DNA of 30,662 nucleotides from an uncultured Sutterella sp. (lineage in GTDB: Bacteria; Pseudomonadota; Gammaproteobacteria; Burkholderiales; Burkholderiaceae_F): the NCBI GenBank assembly GCA_900542195.1, contig UQNA01000033.1:1-30662 (forward strand), given 5' to 3'. Position 1 is the first letter of the stretch. Every line of letters starts with the position of its first letter. Under the pieces are notes generated by a model, which was not told the DNA's origin, did no database searches, and saw only the letters and a program-made list of their open reading frames with translations. Shown in pieces: positions 24,429-30,662 of this stretch. The translations under genes were made by a program, and so were the position numbers.

Positions 24429-25457
24429 ATGAAAAAATCACTCATCCTTCTCTCTATCATCCTCGGCCTCCAAGGATCGATTGCATCTTCCTCCGCTCTT
24501 CCAATTCATTCCGATTTAAGTCCGGAAATGACAGCCGCAGTCAGCGCTCCGCTGTCTAATTTTTGGCTTCAGACCCCACAAACGATAGAAGATTGGGAAA
24601 ACATACAAAAAGGCTATGTTGCTTCGGCCACAGTCAGTAACCTCAAACTGGCTAAATCACTTGAAGTACAAATCTTTGAAGAAAAGATGAATGGTATCCC
24701 TGTCTTCATTCTTCAGCCGAAGCACATTAAGAAGGAGGCTGAGAATAAAGTCATTCTCTATTTTCACGGAGGCGGCTACGTTCTGGGACACGGACGTTCC
24801 GGACTTGGAGAGGCTCTTTTAATGGCAGGCCTGGAAGGCTATAAGCTTGTTTGTGTCGACTACCGCATGGCACCTCAACACCCCTTCCCAGCTGCTATTG
24901 ATGACGCCCTAACAGTCTATAAAGCTCTTCTTGCTCAATACAGTCCACAAGACATCGCGGTTTTTGGAACTTCGACCGGCGGCGGAATGGCTCTTATTCT
25001 GCCTATCCAGGCACATCAAAATAAACTGCCTATGCCTGCTGCAATTATCGCTGGTACACCATGGTCTGAGCTTGGCAAGAAAGGCGACAGCTACTTCCTC
25101 AACGACAAGGTTGACAATATTCTCGGCACATACGACGGCATGATTGATGCCGCGGCCAAAGCCTACGCCAATGGTCATGACTACCAGTCTCCGTTGCTCT
25201 CACCGGTTAACGCTTCCAATGACACGTTAAAAGCGTTTCCTCCAACCTTGCTGATTTCCGGAACTCGTGACTTATTTTTAAGCAACACCATCAGAATGCA
25301 TCGCAACTTACTGAAGAACAAAGTACCTGCAGACTTGATTGTCTATGAGGGGCTTTCACACGCTCAATACTATTTAGTCCCCAAAGCGCCGGAAACGAAA
25401 GAGCACTACGAATTTATGGCTAACTTTTTAGACAAGGTTTGGACAACGAAACCTTAG
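24429..25457 (+). CDS. Exported alpha/beta hydrolase, HSL-type esterase
   Basis: This is a predicted carboxylesterase of 342 residues, exported by a signal peptide (about 1-23). It belongs to the hormone-sensitive-lipase branch. The oxyanion-hole HGGG is at 113-116 and VDYRMAPQHPFPAAIDDA at about 143-160 is a hallmark of the group. The nucleophile S182 lies in GTSTGGG, D281 in GTRDLF and H311 in GLSHAQY, so the triad is complete. AGGAG lies just before the ATG and overlaps the end of the preceding CMD gene, indicating coupling. It could release an acyl or aryl ester in the periplasm for the adjacent CMD and cupin enzymes. Ester specificity cannot be read. Confidence 0.88.
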   Translation: MKKSLILLSIILGLQGSIASSSALPIHSDLSPEMTAAVSAPLSNFWLQTPQTIEDWENIQKGYVASATVSNLKLAKSLEVQIFEEKMNGIPVFILQPKHIKKEAENKVILYFHGGGYVLGHGRSGLGEALLMAGLEGYKLVCVDYRMAPQHPFPAAIDDALTVYKALLAQYSPQDIAVFGTSTGGGMALILPIQAHQNKLPMPAAIIAGTPWSELGKKGDSYFLNDKVDNILGTYDGMIDAAAKAYANGHDYQSPLLSPVNASNDTLKAFPPTLLISGTRDLFLSNTIRMHRNLLKNKVPADLIVYEGLSHAQYYLVPKAPETKEHYEFMANFLDKVWTTKP

Positions 25458-25502
25458 AAGAAGCTCTCTGGGCTAAAAACGACTTACTTTCAGAGAAAGA
25501 AA

Positions 25503-26519
25503 ATGAAACGCAGGAAACTTTTAAATAGCCTTGGCATGCTGAGTCTTCTCAACATTGGCAGTCATTTGGCCTCTGTCCTTCATGCTCAAGAAAACTTCTT
25601 AGCCGGCACGCCGATTGCGAACATCAGGCTTCCTCATCTGACCGAAGATAAAAACGCGCCGATCGTCTTCTACAGTCCTATTGTTTCTTCTGAAGCCATG
25701 CTCAAGCTTCTAGAAGCTAGTCAGTACAAGGTCTCCGGCAAAGTCGGAATCAAAATGACGTTCTCCAACGTCCGAGACAGCGCAGTAAAAATCGATCCGA
25801 TGTTAATCAAGCCTCTCATTGAAAATGTTAAAGGCACCATGATCGACAGCAACTACTTTGACGGCGCCCGCAGCAATACACAAGCTCATTTGGCAACCGC
25901 AAGAGCAAACGGCTTTGACAAGGCCGGTCCAATCGACATATTAGACTCGGAAGGCGAGATTGCACTTCCGGTAAAAGGAGGTTATCACCTCAAGACATTT
26001 ATCACAGGAGCTAAGCTCGCTGACTATGACTCTCTAATCTCGGTCGTTCGTTTCAAAGGACATAATCTTCCTCGCTATGGCGGCTCAATGAAAAATCTTT
26101 CCATCTGCCTGGGCACACCCAAAGGAGCTGCTCAGATCCACAGCGGAGGCCAAATAACTGACTATTTCTCATCTGCCGGAGAAAAGGTCACCAGTGAATC
26201 TATGGCGGATGCCGTCAAAGCTGCACTCGATTTCAAACCAGGCCGGTGGATTTTCTTCAACATCATTGATTCGCTTGAGCCTCAAAGACGCGACTCGTGC
26301 GACGGAGCAAAGAATATCGGCAATATCGGTATTCTTCTCAGCACCGATCCGATTGCCTGTGATCAAGCCGCAGTGGACATTGTCTATGGCTTTGCACCTA
26401 ACGAACAAACCAGAATACAGTGGGAACAAGAGCATTTTGTCGAGTCTCTTGAGATGGCTGAAAAAATTGGCGTTGGTGCAACTCATTATCGTCTTCAAGT
26501 CGTCCGCACCAATAAGTAA
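25503..26519 (+). CDS. Exported DUF362-family protein
   Basis: This is a 338-residue protein of the DUF362 family, whose function is not established. The start MKRRKLLNSLG plus a hydrophobic stretch is an export signal; the paired arginines resemble a Tat signal but the full motif is incomplete. The body carries family-like segments: KVGIKMTFSN, TMIDSNYFDG, the SVVRFKGHNLPRYGGSMKNLSICLGTPKGA region near 180-210, and a late STDPIACDQAAVDIVYG. Many DUF362 proteins carry ferredoxin-type cysteine clusters; here only three scattered cysteines are seen, so it probably holds no Fe-S cluster. It is the third gene of the LysR-controlled operon, 45 nt after the esterase. Confidence 0.8.
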   Translation: MKRRKLLNSLGMLSLLNIGSHLASVLHAQENFLAGTPIANIRLPHLTEDKNAPIVFYSPIVSSEAMLKLLEASQYKVSGKVGIKMTFSNVRDSAVKIDPMLIKPLIENVKGTMIDSNYFDGARSNTQAHLATARANGFDKAGPIDILDSEGEIALPVKGGYHLKTFITGAKLADYDSLISVVRFKGHNLPRYGGSMKNLSICLGTPKGAAQIHSGGQITDYFSSAGEKVTSESMADAVKAALDFKPGRWIFFNIIDSLEPQRRDSCDGAKNIGNIGILLSTDPIACDQAAVDIVYGFAPNEQTRIQWEQEHFVESLEMAEKIGVGATHYRLQVVRTNK

Positions 26520-26528
26520 TGAACGATT

Positions 26529-27344
26529 ATGAAAAAATTTCTATTGGCAACAATATTTAGCGTATTAACTTTCAACACTATGGCACAGGGAAAAATAGTA
26601 CAGACAGCAGGACGCTCCCAACTCGGCGACTTCGCACCTAAATTTGCGGAACTCAACGACGATGTCCTCTTTGGCGAAGTATGGAGCCGCACCGATAAAC
26701 TTGATCTGCGAGACCGCAGTTTGGTCACGATTACGTCGCTTATTAGTCAAGGTATAACTGATAATTCGCTCATATACCATCTCCAGTCGGCAAAGAAAAA
26801 CGGAATTTCGCGCTCCGAGATTGCCGAAATCATTACTCATATCGGTTTCTATGCCGGTTGGCCGAAGGCTTGGGCGGCGTTTAACCTCGCCAAAGGCGTA
26901 TGGGCAGAAGATACGGCAGGTGGAGATGCCAAAGCCGCTTTCCAACGTGAGATGATTTTTCCGATAGGCGAACCGAATACAGCCTATGCGCAGTATTTCA
27001 TCGGCAACAGCTACCTCGCTTTAATATCGAACCAGCAGATTCTCATAGCAAATGTCACTTTCGAGCCTCGCTGTCGCAACAACTGGCATATCCACAACGC
27101 AACAAAAGACGGAGGACAGATGCTTATCGGCGTAGCCGGCCGCGGCTGGTATCAAGAGGAAGGCAAACCGGCAGTGAAAATTCTGCCTGGTAAGGTCATC
27201 CACATTCCAGCTAACGTGAAGCACTGGCACGGAGCAGCGGCCGACAGTTGGTTCGCTCATCTGGCCTTCGAGCTTCCTGGAGGAAATACTTCAAATGAAT
27301 GGCTCGAACCGGTTACAGACGAGGTGTACGACAAACTGAAATAA
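26529..27344 (+). CDS. Exported CMD-cupin fusion protein
   Basis: This is a 271-residue protein with a short signal peptide (about 1-20, ending TMAQ), a CMD domain (about 30-130) and a cupin (about 150-255). The CMD half has LDLRDRSLVTITSLISQG, H84 in LIYHLQSAKKNG and HIGFYAGWPKAWAAFN, the family's core. The cupin has probable metal ligands H187 and H189 in WHIHN, Q197 where Glu is usual, and H232 in VKHWHG. The leader resembles Bacteroidetes secreted proteins, hinting at transfer. It begins 9 nt after the DUF362 gene without a clear ribosome site, so translation is probably coupled. Such fusions are often annotated as carboxymuconolactone decarboxylases; no specific reaction is supported. 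Confidence 0.84.
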   Translation: MKKFLLATIFSVLTFNTMAQGKIVQTAGRSQLGDFAPKFAELNDDVLFGEVWSRTDKLDLRDRSLVTITSLISQGITDNSLIYHLQSAKKNGISRSEIAEIITHIGFYAGWPKAWAAFNLAKGVWAEDTAGGDAKAAFQREMIFPIGEPNTAYAQYFIGNSYLALISNQQILIANVTFEPRCRNNWHIHNATKDGGQMLIGVAGRGWYQEEGKPAVKILPGKVIHIPANVKHWHGAAADSWFAHLAFELPGGNTSNEWLEPVTDEVYDKLK

Positions 27345-27575
27345 CGAAGTAATGACTTTGGACAATTCATTTTCCTCTAAGGAGCGCTTCATTCTGCTCA
27401 ACGCATTACGGTATTGGCGCTCCGTGGTTTTTGTTTGGCAATTACCTGGAGTTTTTGTCAAATGCGTTCCAAAGTGCCAAAACAATCAGCCAAATGCCGG
27501 TGGAAATGACTCAAATAGTCCGCTATCCAATATTTCTTTATCGACGGGAATTGCTTCCTGCTCTTCTGTAACGGG

Positions 27576-27620
27576 TTTTCGATCTTTCTGTCGAAAAGTG
27601 TTTTCAACTTTTTTCTTTGT
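27576..27620 (+). terminator. Possible terminator of the exported-enzyme operon
   Basis: TTTTCGA (27576-27582) and TCGAAAA (27591-27597) form a 7-bp stem, followed by a T-rich tract to about 27620. The stem is weak and lies about 230 nt past the last stop codon, so this is only a candidate. Confidence 0.35.
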
Positions 27621-27734
27621 TTGATTATTTTTGCAACTCTATAAGTCAGCCGTAAGAATTAAGTCTCCTTTCAAATTTATAGTTGTAATAGGAGGTCAAT
27701 TTCTTCCATAATATGAAGTTTAAAGTAACTGGCA

Positions 27735-27765
27735 TTATTTGATAGGCCAGAAGCCTATCAAATAA
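27735..27765. repeat. Perfect 13-bp hairpin upstream of rhodanese
   Basis: TTATTTGATAGGC at 27735-27747 and GCCTATCAAATAA at 27753-27765 pair without mismatch around the loop CAGAA. No T-run follows on either strand, so it does not look like a normal terminator. It lies 36 nt before the rhodanese start codon, which itself lacks a clear ribosome site. Confidence 0.6.
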
Positions 27766-27800
27766 AACGATAAATCTTAGACTTACGAAAAGCTTCCAAA

Positions 27801-28238
27801 ATGGAATTTCTTACTGAAAATATTCTCCTCATTCTGTGCTTTGTCGGCTCAGGTATTCTTTTGGCATTTCCATCTTTGTCCAAAGGAAAAAATTCTGGTC
27901 TGAGCCCTGCAGAAGTTGTTATCAAAGTCAACGACAAGAATGCTCAATTAGTTGACATCAGAACTCCAAAAGAATTTGCAACCGGCAGCTTAGCCGGCTC
28001 CGTCAATATTCCAACCGAAGATCTGATGGCAAAACTCGGTACCTTGGATAAAAACAGACCTGTTATTCTTGTCTGCCAAAACGGACGCCGTACAGCTCAA
28101 GCATTAAAAGACATGAAGGGTAAGGGATTCGCAGAAGTCTACACACTCGAAGGCGGTATTGTTGCATGGCAGGCTGCCAAGCTTCCGCTCACCAACCTTG
28201 CGATCAATAGAAAAGAAAAGGCAAAAAGGAAACATTAA
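27801..28238 (+). CDS. Membrane-anchored rhodanese-like sulfurtransferase
   Basis: This is a 145-residue single-domain rhodanese. Residues about 5-25 form an N-terminal membrane helix. The rhodanese domain (about 35-130) has VDIRTPKEFATGSLAGSVNIP and the active-site loop around the persulfide cysteine in VCQNGRRT (about residue 92). A short basic tail ends the chain. I see no good ribosome site; a hairpin lies just upstream. secB follows after 39 nt. In Burkholderiales I recall rhodanese-grxC-secB divergent from gpmA; here grxC is missing and gpmA is 7 kb away. Substrate unknown; sulfane-sulfur handling is the family role. Confidence 0.9.
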   Translation: MEFLTENILLILCFVGSGILLAFPSLSKGKNSGLSPAEVVIKVNDKNAQLVDIRTPKEFATGSLAGSVNIPTEDLMAKLGTLDKNRPVILVCQNGRRTAQALKDMKGKGFAEVYTLEGGIVAWQAAKLPLTNLAINRKEKAKRKH

Positions 28239-28277
28239 TCTGTTTCTTCAATCTCATTTTTAATAAAGGACTATTAA

Positions 28278-28817
28278 ATGGCTGAAAACCAAAACACAGC
28301 TCCAGCTCAGGAAGAAAACGGACCTCAGTTCGCCATCCAGCGCATTTACTTGAAAGATGCTTCTCTCGAGATGCCGCACGCTCCTCAGATTTTCCTTCTT
28401 CAGGACGCTCCTGAAATCAGCATTCAAGTTGACGTTGAACAGACTAAGCTTGCTGACGCTGAAGATCTTTTTGAAGTTGTCGTCCGCGGAACTGTCACAG
28501 CAAAGTCAAAAGCAAATGGTCAGGAACAGACTGTGTTCTTGGTTGAATGCAAACAAGCCGGTATTTTCTTCATTCACAACATCCCTCAGGAACATCTCCC
28601 GATGATTCTTGGCATCACTTGCCCGGCAGCCATCTACCCGTACTTGCGTTCCAATGTGTCCGATCTTTTGACACGTGCAGGCATGCCTCCTGTTTACATG
28701 GGCGAAATCGACTTCCAAGCCATGTTCGCTCAGCGTGTACAACAAGAAGCTATGCAGGCTCAGGCTGCTCAAGCTGCTGAAGCCAACACAGTCAATGGCA
28801 CCGGCACAGCTCAGTAA
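28278..28817 (+). CDS. secB: Protein-export chaperone SecB
   Basis: SecB keeps preproteins unfolded in the cytosol and hands them to SecA. The protein has 179 residues, with an N-terminal Gln/Ala leader, the SecB start FAIQRIYLKDASLEMPHAP, the central VEC KQAGIF-type segment near 87-97 and PAAIYPYLRSNVSDLLTRAGMPPV near 115-140. A Gln/Ala-rich tail follows. AAAGGA precedes the ATG. It is the second gene after the rhodanese and ends at a clear terminator. Confidence 0.96.
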   Translation: MAENQNTAPAQEENGPQFAIQRIYLKDASLEMPHAPQIFLLQDAPEISIQVDVEQTKLADAEDLFEVVVRGTVTAKSKANGQEQTVFLVECKQAGIFFIHNIPQEHLPMILGITCPAAIYPYLRSNVSDLLTRAGMPPVYMGEIDFQAMFAQRVQQEAMQAQAAQAAEANTVNGTGTAQ

Positions 28818-28834
28818 TCTTATTTGTAAATTTT

Positions 28835-28874
28835 CCTCACTCACATCTTCTGTTGAGTGAGGATTTTTATTTTT
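28835..28874 (+). terminator. Rho-independent terminator after secB
   Basis: CCTCACTCA (28835-28843) and TGAGTGAGG (28854-28862) form a 9-bp stem followed by ATTTTTATTTTT. It ends the rhodanese-secB operon and rules out the early GTG at 28857 as the start of the next gene, since that codon is inside the stem. Confidence 0.88.
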
Positions 28875-28880
28875 GGCAAA

Positions 28881-29435
28881 ATGCGTAAAACAGTATGTGT
28901 ATTCTGCGGTTCTCACCTCGGTGACAATCCCGCTTTCAAGGAATTGGCGGAATCTCTCGGCACTGCCATTGGCTCACATGGAATGGATATGGTCTTCGGC
29001 GGAGGCGGAACCGGCTTGATGGGAATCGTTTCTCAAGCGGCTCTCAGTGCCGGTGCACATGTCACCGGAGTTATTCCTGAAATTCTTTATAACGTCGAGC
29101 GTCCCGAAGCCAACCTCTCTAAGCTCATTATCACGCCGACCATGGCTGAAAGAAAGCGTCTGATGGGAAAAATGGCCGACTATTTTGTTGTCTTACCCGG
29201 TGGTATCGGAACCATGGAAGAAACTTTCGAAGTTCTTACAAGCAATTGGTTAGGAATCTTCAAAAAGCCGTTAGGATTCTTGGATTTTGAGGGCTACTAT
29301 GATGACCTCTTCCGTTTCCTGGAAAATGCCCAAAACAAAGGCTTTATTTCTAAAAGAGCTAGCGTCCTTTGGCCGCGTTCTACAGATCCTGCCGAGCTAA
29401 TCGACATTCTGCAGACTACGCAGCTTCCGCAATAA
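28881..29435 (+). CDS. LOG-family protein (TIGR00730 type nucleotide phosphoribohydrolase)
   Basis: This is a 184-residue cytosolic protein of the LOG (Lonely Guy) family, whose members release the base from cytokinin ribotides or nucleoside 5'-monophosphates. It shows VCVFCGSHLGDNP near the start, GGGGTGLMG at about 41-49 and the catalytic PGGIGTMEETFEVLT with the family's PGGxGTxxE motif at about 106-120. The start at ATG 28881 gives the usual family N-terminus; a ribosome site is weak. It is convergent with pstB, with five bases between stops. In non-plant bacteria the physiological role is mostly unassigned. Confidence 0.92.
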   Translation: MRKTVCVFCGSHLGDNPAFKELAESLGTAIGSHGMDMVFGGGGTGLMGIVSQAALSAGAHVTGVIPEILYNVERPEANLSKLIITPTMAERKRLMGKMADYFVVLPGGIGTMEETFEVLTSNWLGIFKKPLGFLDFEGYYDDLFRFLENAQNKGFISKRASVLWPRSTDPAELIDILQTTQLPQ

Positions 29436-29440
29436 CTACA

Positions 29441-30217
29441 TCAGCCAAAAGAACCGCTGACATATTGCGCTGTTTTCATGCAATCGGGGGAGTGGAAGAT
29501 CTTCTTCGTGTCTCCCCATTCAATCAATTCCCCCATATAAAAGAAAGCTGTTTTATCCGAGATTCTTTCGGCCTGCTGCATATTGTGTGTAACGATGACA
29601 ATACAAACATCGTTCTTCAGCTCTTTAATACCTTCTTCCAATTTTTCCGTAGCGATCGGATCCAACGCACTTGCCGGCTCATCCATTAATAAGACCTCCG
29701 GAGAGACCGCCAAGGCTCTTGCAATACATAGTCTTTGCTGTTGCCCCCCGGATAGAGACAAAGCTGATTGATGGAGACGATCTTTGACTTCATTCCATAA
29801 AGCTGCCTTTTTAAGACTCTCCTCGGCAATATTCATCAGCTCTTCTTTATCTTTGATACCGTTAAGTCTTACGCCGTAGACCACGTTTTCGAAGATACTT
29901 TTAGCGAAAGGAGTTGGTTTCTGAAAAACCATGCCGACACGCCGGCGCAGCTCAACAACATCACATTCTTTAGAGTTGATGTCTTCTCCTTCGAGAGTAA
30001 TGAGGCCGTCTATCCTGGACGACTCAATTAAATCGTTCATACGATTCAGAGAACGAAGGAAAGTACTTTTTCCGCAGCCCGAGGGACCAATTAAAGCGGT
30101 AATTTCATTTTCTTTAAAAGAAAGAGAGACGTCTTTAATTACCTGCTTTTCCCCATAGTAGAAATTTACGTTCTCGGCGGATAATTTTGTTTTTTTCTGA
30201 GTTTCTTTTGAATTCAT
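29441..30217 (-). CDS. pstB: Phosphate ABC transporter ATP-binding protein PstB
   Basis: PstB powers the high-affinity phosphate importer PstSCAB at the inner membrane. The protein has 258 residues and is typical throughout: Walker A GPSGCGKST at about 44-52, LNRMNDLI after it, the Q-loop VFQKPTPFAKSIFENV, signature LSGGQQQR, Walker B VLLMDEPASALDP and the switch VTHNM. The C-terminus with GELIEWGDTKKIF is PstB-specific. An in-frame TTG at 30250 would add 11 residues; I chose the ATG at 30217. No pstA gene precedes it in at least 440 bases and no phoU follows, so it stands apart from any pst operon in this window. Confidence 0.94.
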   Translation of the reverse strand: MNSKETQKKTKLSAENVNFYYGEKQVIKDVSLSFKENEITALIGPSGCGKSTFLRSLNRMNDLIESSRIDGLITLEGEDINSKECDVVELRRRVGMVFQKPTPFAKSIFENVVYGVRLNGIKDKEELMNIAEESLKKAALWNEVKDRLHQSALSLSGGQQQRLCIARALAVSPEVLLMDEPASALDPIATEKLEEGIKELKNDVCIVIVTHNMQQAERISDKTAFFYMGELIEWGDTKKIFHSPDCMKTAQYVSGSFG

Positions 30218-30662
30218 AAAGGCTTCGCGACAAGGCGATCTGTTCAACAAGTTGCCGTGATTCTATTTTTGCTTTATGACGGTTTAATTTCAGAAAGATT
30301 ACGGCTCTATGACACTGGAGGATGGCACTCTGCGCATACGGAGCTCTTCTGCTTTTTCTCCTATCCATTCACTTTCTTCTAATGCTGTTCCAACAAATAA
30401 TTTTGTAAGTTATGTTGGTTAGCAACAAAAAAAATCTGCGTCAGGCTTGAACAGGTAGGCAGTTATAGCGGAAGGAGGCGCGAGAAAAAGAGAGGATCCT
30501 AAGCCTGAAGGAAAGAAAAACCAAGGCGTGTAATTTGTCTGGGGACCTCTCGCGTCTAGACTATTCCATTTTTTGACTTCCTCCTCTTCGTAAACGAAGA
30601 GGATTCTTACCACCACTACAACAGCCGTAGCCTATTGTTGTAGAAGGTCTCGTTGGGTTCCT
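30218..30662. other. Region without a convincing gene at the right edge
   Basis: It should hold the pstB promoter. An open frame on the minus strand (30419-30616) is low-complexity and unlike any family I know. Structure is present: TCAGGCTT (30441-30448) with AAGCCTGA (30501-30508); CCTCTTCG (30583-30590) with CGAAGAGG (30595-30602); CTACAACA (30616-30623) with TGTTGTAG (30636-30643). A non-coding RNA or repeat element is possible; I recognise no known RNA family. Confidence 0.45.
30583..30602. repeat. Short tight hairpin
   Basis: CCTCTTCG and CGAAGAGG form a perfect 8-bp stem with a TAAA loop. On the minus strand it is preceded by GGTAAGAATCC and followed by AGGAAGTCAAAAAATGG, without a T-run; on the plus strand ATTCTTACC follows. 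It is neither a strong terminator nor a known motif. Confidence 0.5.

Larger units (their letters stand above)
27345..27800. other. Gene-poor gap between the exported-enzyme operon and rhodanese
   Basis: No recognised gene lies in these 456 bases. A 90-codon open frame (27352-27624, plus) and a 64-codon frame on the other strand (27291-27485) match nothing I know and lack good ribosome sites. A TTTTCGA/TCGAAAA hairpin at 27576-27597 followed by T-rich sequence may end the upstream operon, and a strong hairpin sits at 27735-27765. Base composition changes from coding-like to AT-rich after about 27600. Confidence 0.5.

Noticed and set aside
27352..27624. 90-codon frame after the CMD-cupin gene
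   Set aside because: Low-complexity tail, no ribosome site, no recognised family; treated as intergenic.
28857..28880. Earlier GTG start for the LOG-family gene
   Set aside because: The codon lies inside the secB terminator stem and adds eight residues not typical of the family; ATG 28881 preferred.
1..30662. CRISPR arrays, tRNA or rRNA genes, IS elements, prophage genes
   Set aside because: I read both strands for regularly spaced repeats, tRNA-like TPsiC arms and transposase or integrase motifs and found none convincing.

Overview
This looks like chromosomal DNA of a Betaproteobacterium in the order Burkholderiales. The DksA has the order's usual degenerate zinc finger and sits next to a CobW GTPase. 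ArgB is followed directly by SlmA, gpmA-envC-ctpA form one operon, and there is a rhodanese-secB pair and a classical 16-strand porin. Moderate GC, many C4-dicarboxylate and carboxylate carriers and no sugar-uptake genes suggest a gut, asaccharolytic, anaerobic or microaerophilic member such as Sutterella or Parasutterella. The family placement is inference; no rRNA or other decisive marker is present.

Layout. 1-385: gene-free leader with hairpins. 386-2213: cobW-type GTPase with a very His/Cys-rich loop, then dksA, closed by a strong terminator. 2482-2952 (-): small exported His-rich protein. 3245-4183: AEC-family permease. 4211-7603 (-): OFA-type MFS carrier, AbgA-like M20 amidohydrolase and GntR/UTRA regulator in one operon. 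7831-10234 (+), divergent from it: DcuC-family carrier and porin. 10493-15192 (+): DSD1/D-threonine-aldolase-type PLP enzyme, LysR regulator, DcuC carrier and isoaspartyl dipeptidase IadA. 15261-15467 (-): copper-chaperone-like HMA protein. 15570-17086 (+): argB-slmA. 17162-20835 (-): gpmA-envC-ctpA. 20996-22465 (-): ChuW/HutW-like radical SAM protein. 22608-23504 (-): LysR regulator, divergent from a four-gene operon at 23649-27344 (+) in which every product has an export signal (double CMD-domain protein, HSL-type esterase, DUF362 protein, CMD-cupin fusion). 27801-28817 (+): rhodanese and secB. 28881-29435 (+): LOG-family phosphoribohydrolase. 29441-30217 (-): isolated pstB. 30218-30662: no convincing gene.

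Two themes stand out. First, 4.2-15.2 kb is a nutrient block for carboxylates and small amides/peptides. An outer-membrane porin, two DcuC-type carriers and an OFA carrier accompany enzymes that could release aspartate (IadA), act on D-threonine or hydroxyaspartate (PLP enzyme) and cleave aminoacyl-aromatic amides (AbgA). Feeding of aspartate-derived fumarate to anaerobic respiration is a plausible but inferred purpose. Second, the gpmA | rhodanese-grxC-secB neighbourhood that I recall as adjacent and divergent in many Burkholderiales is split here by about 7 kb of accessory DNA (20.8-27.8 kb), and grxC is absent. That accessory block carries the LysR-controlled exported-enzyme operon, the best candidate in the window for an undescribed system.

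I saw no tRNA, rRNA, CRISPR array, transposase, integrase or phage gene. Coding genes look intact, with no frameshift detected.
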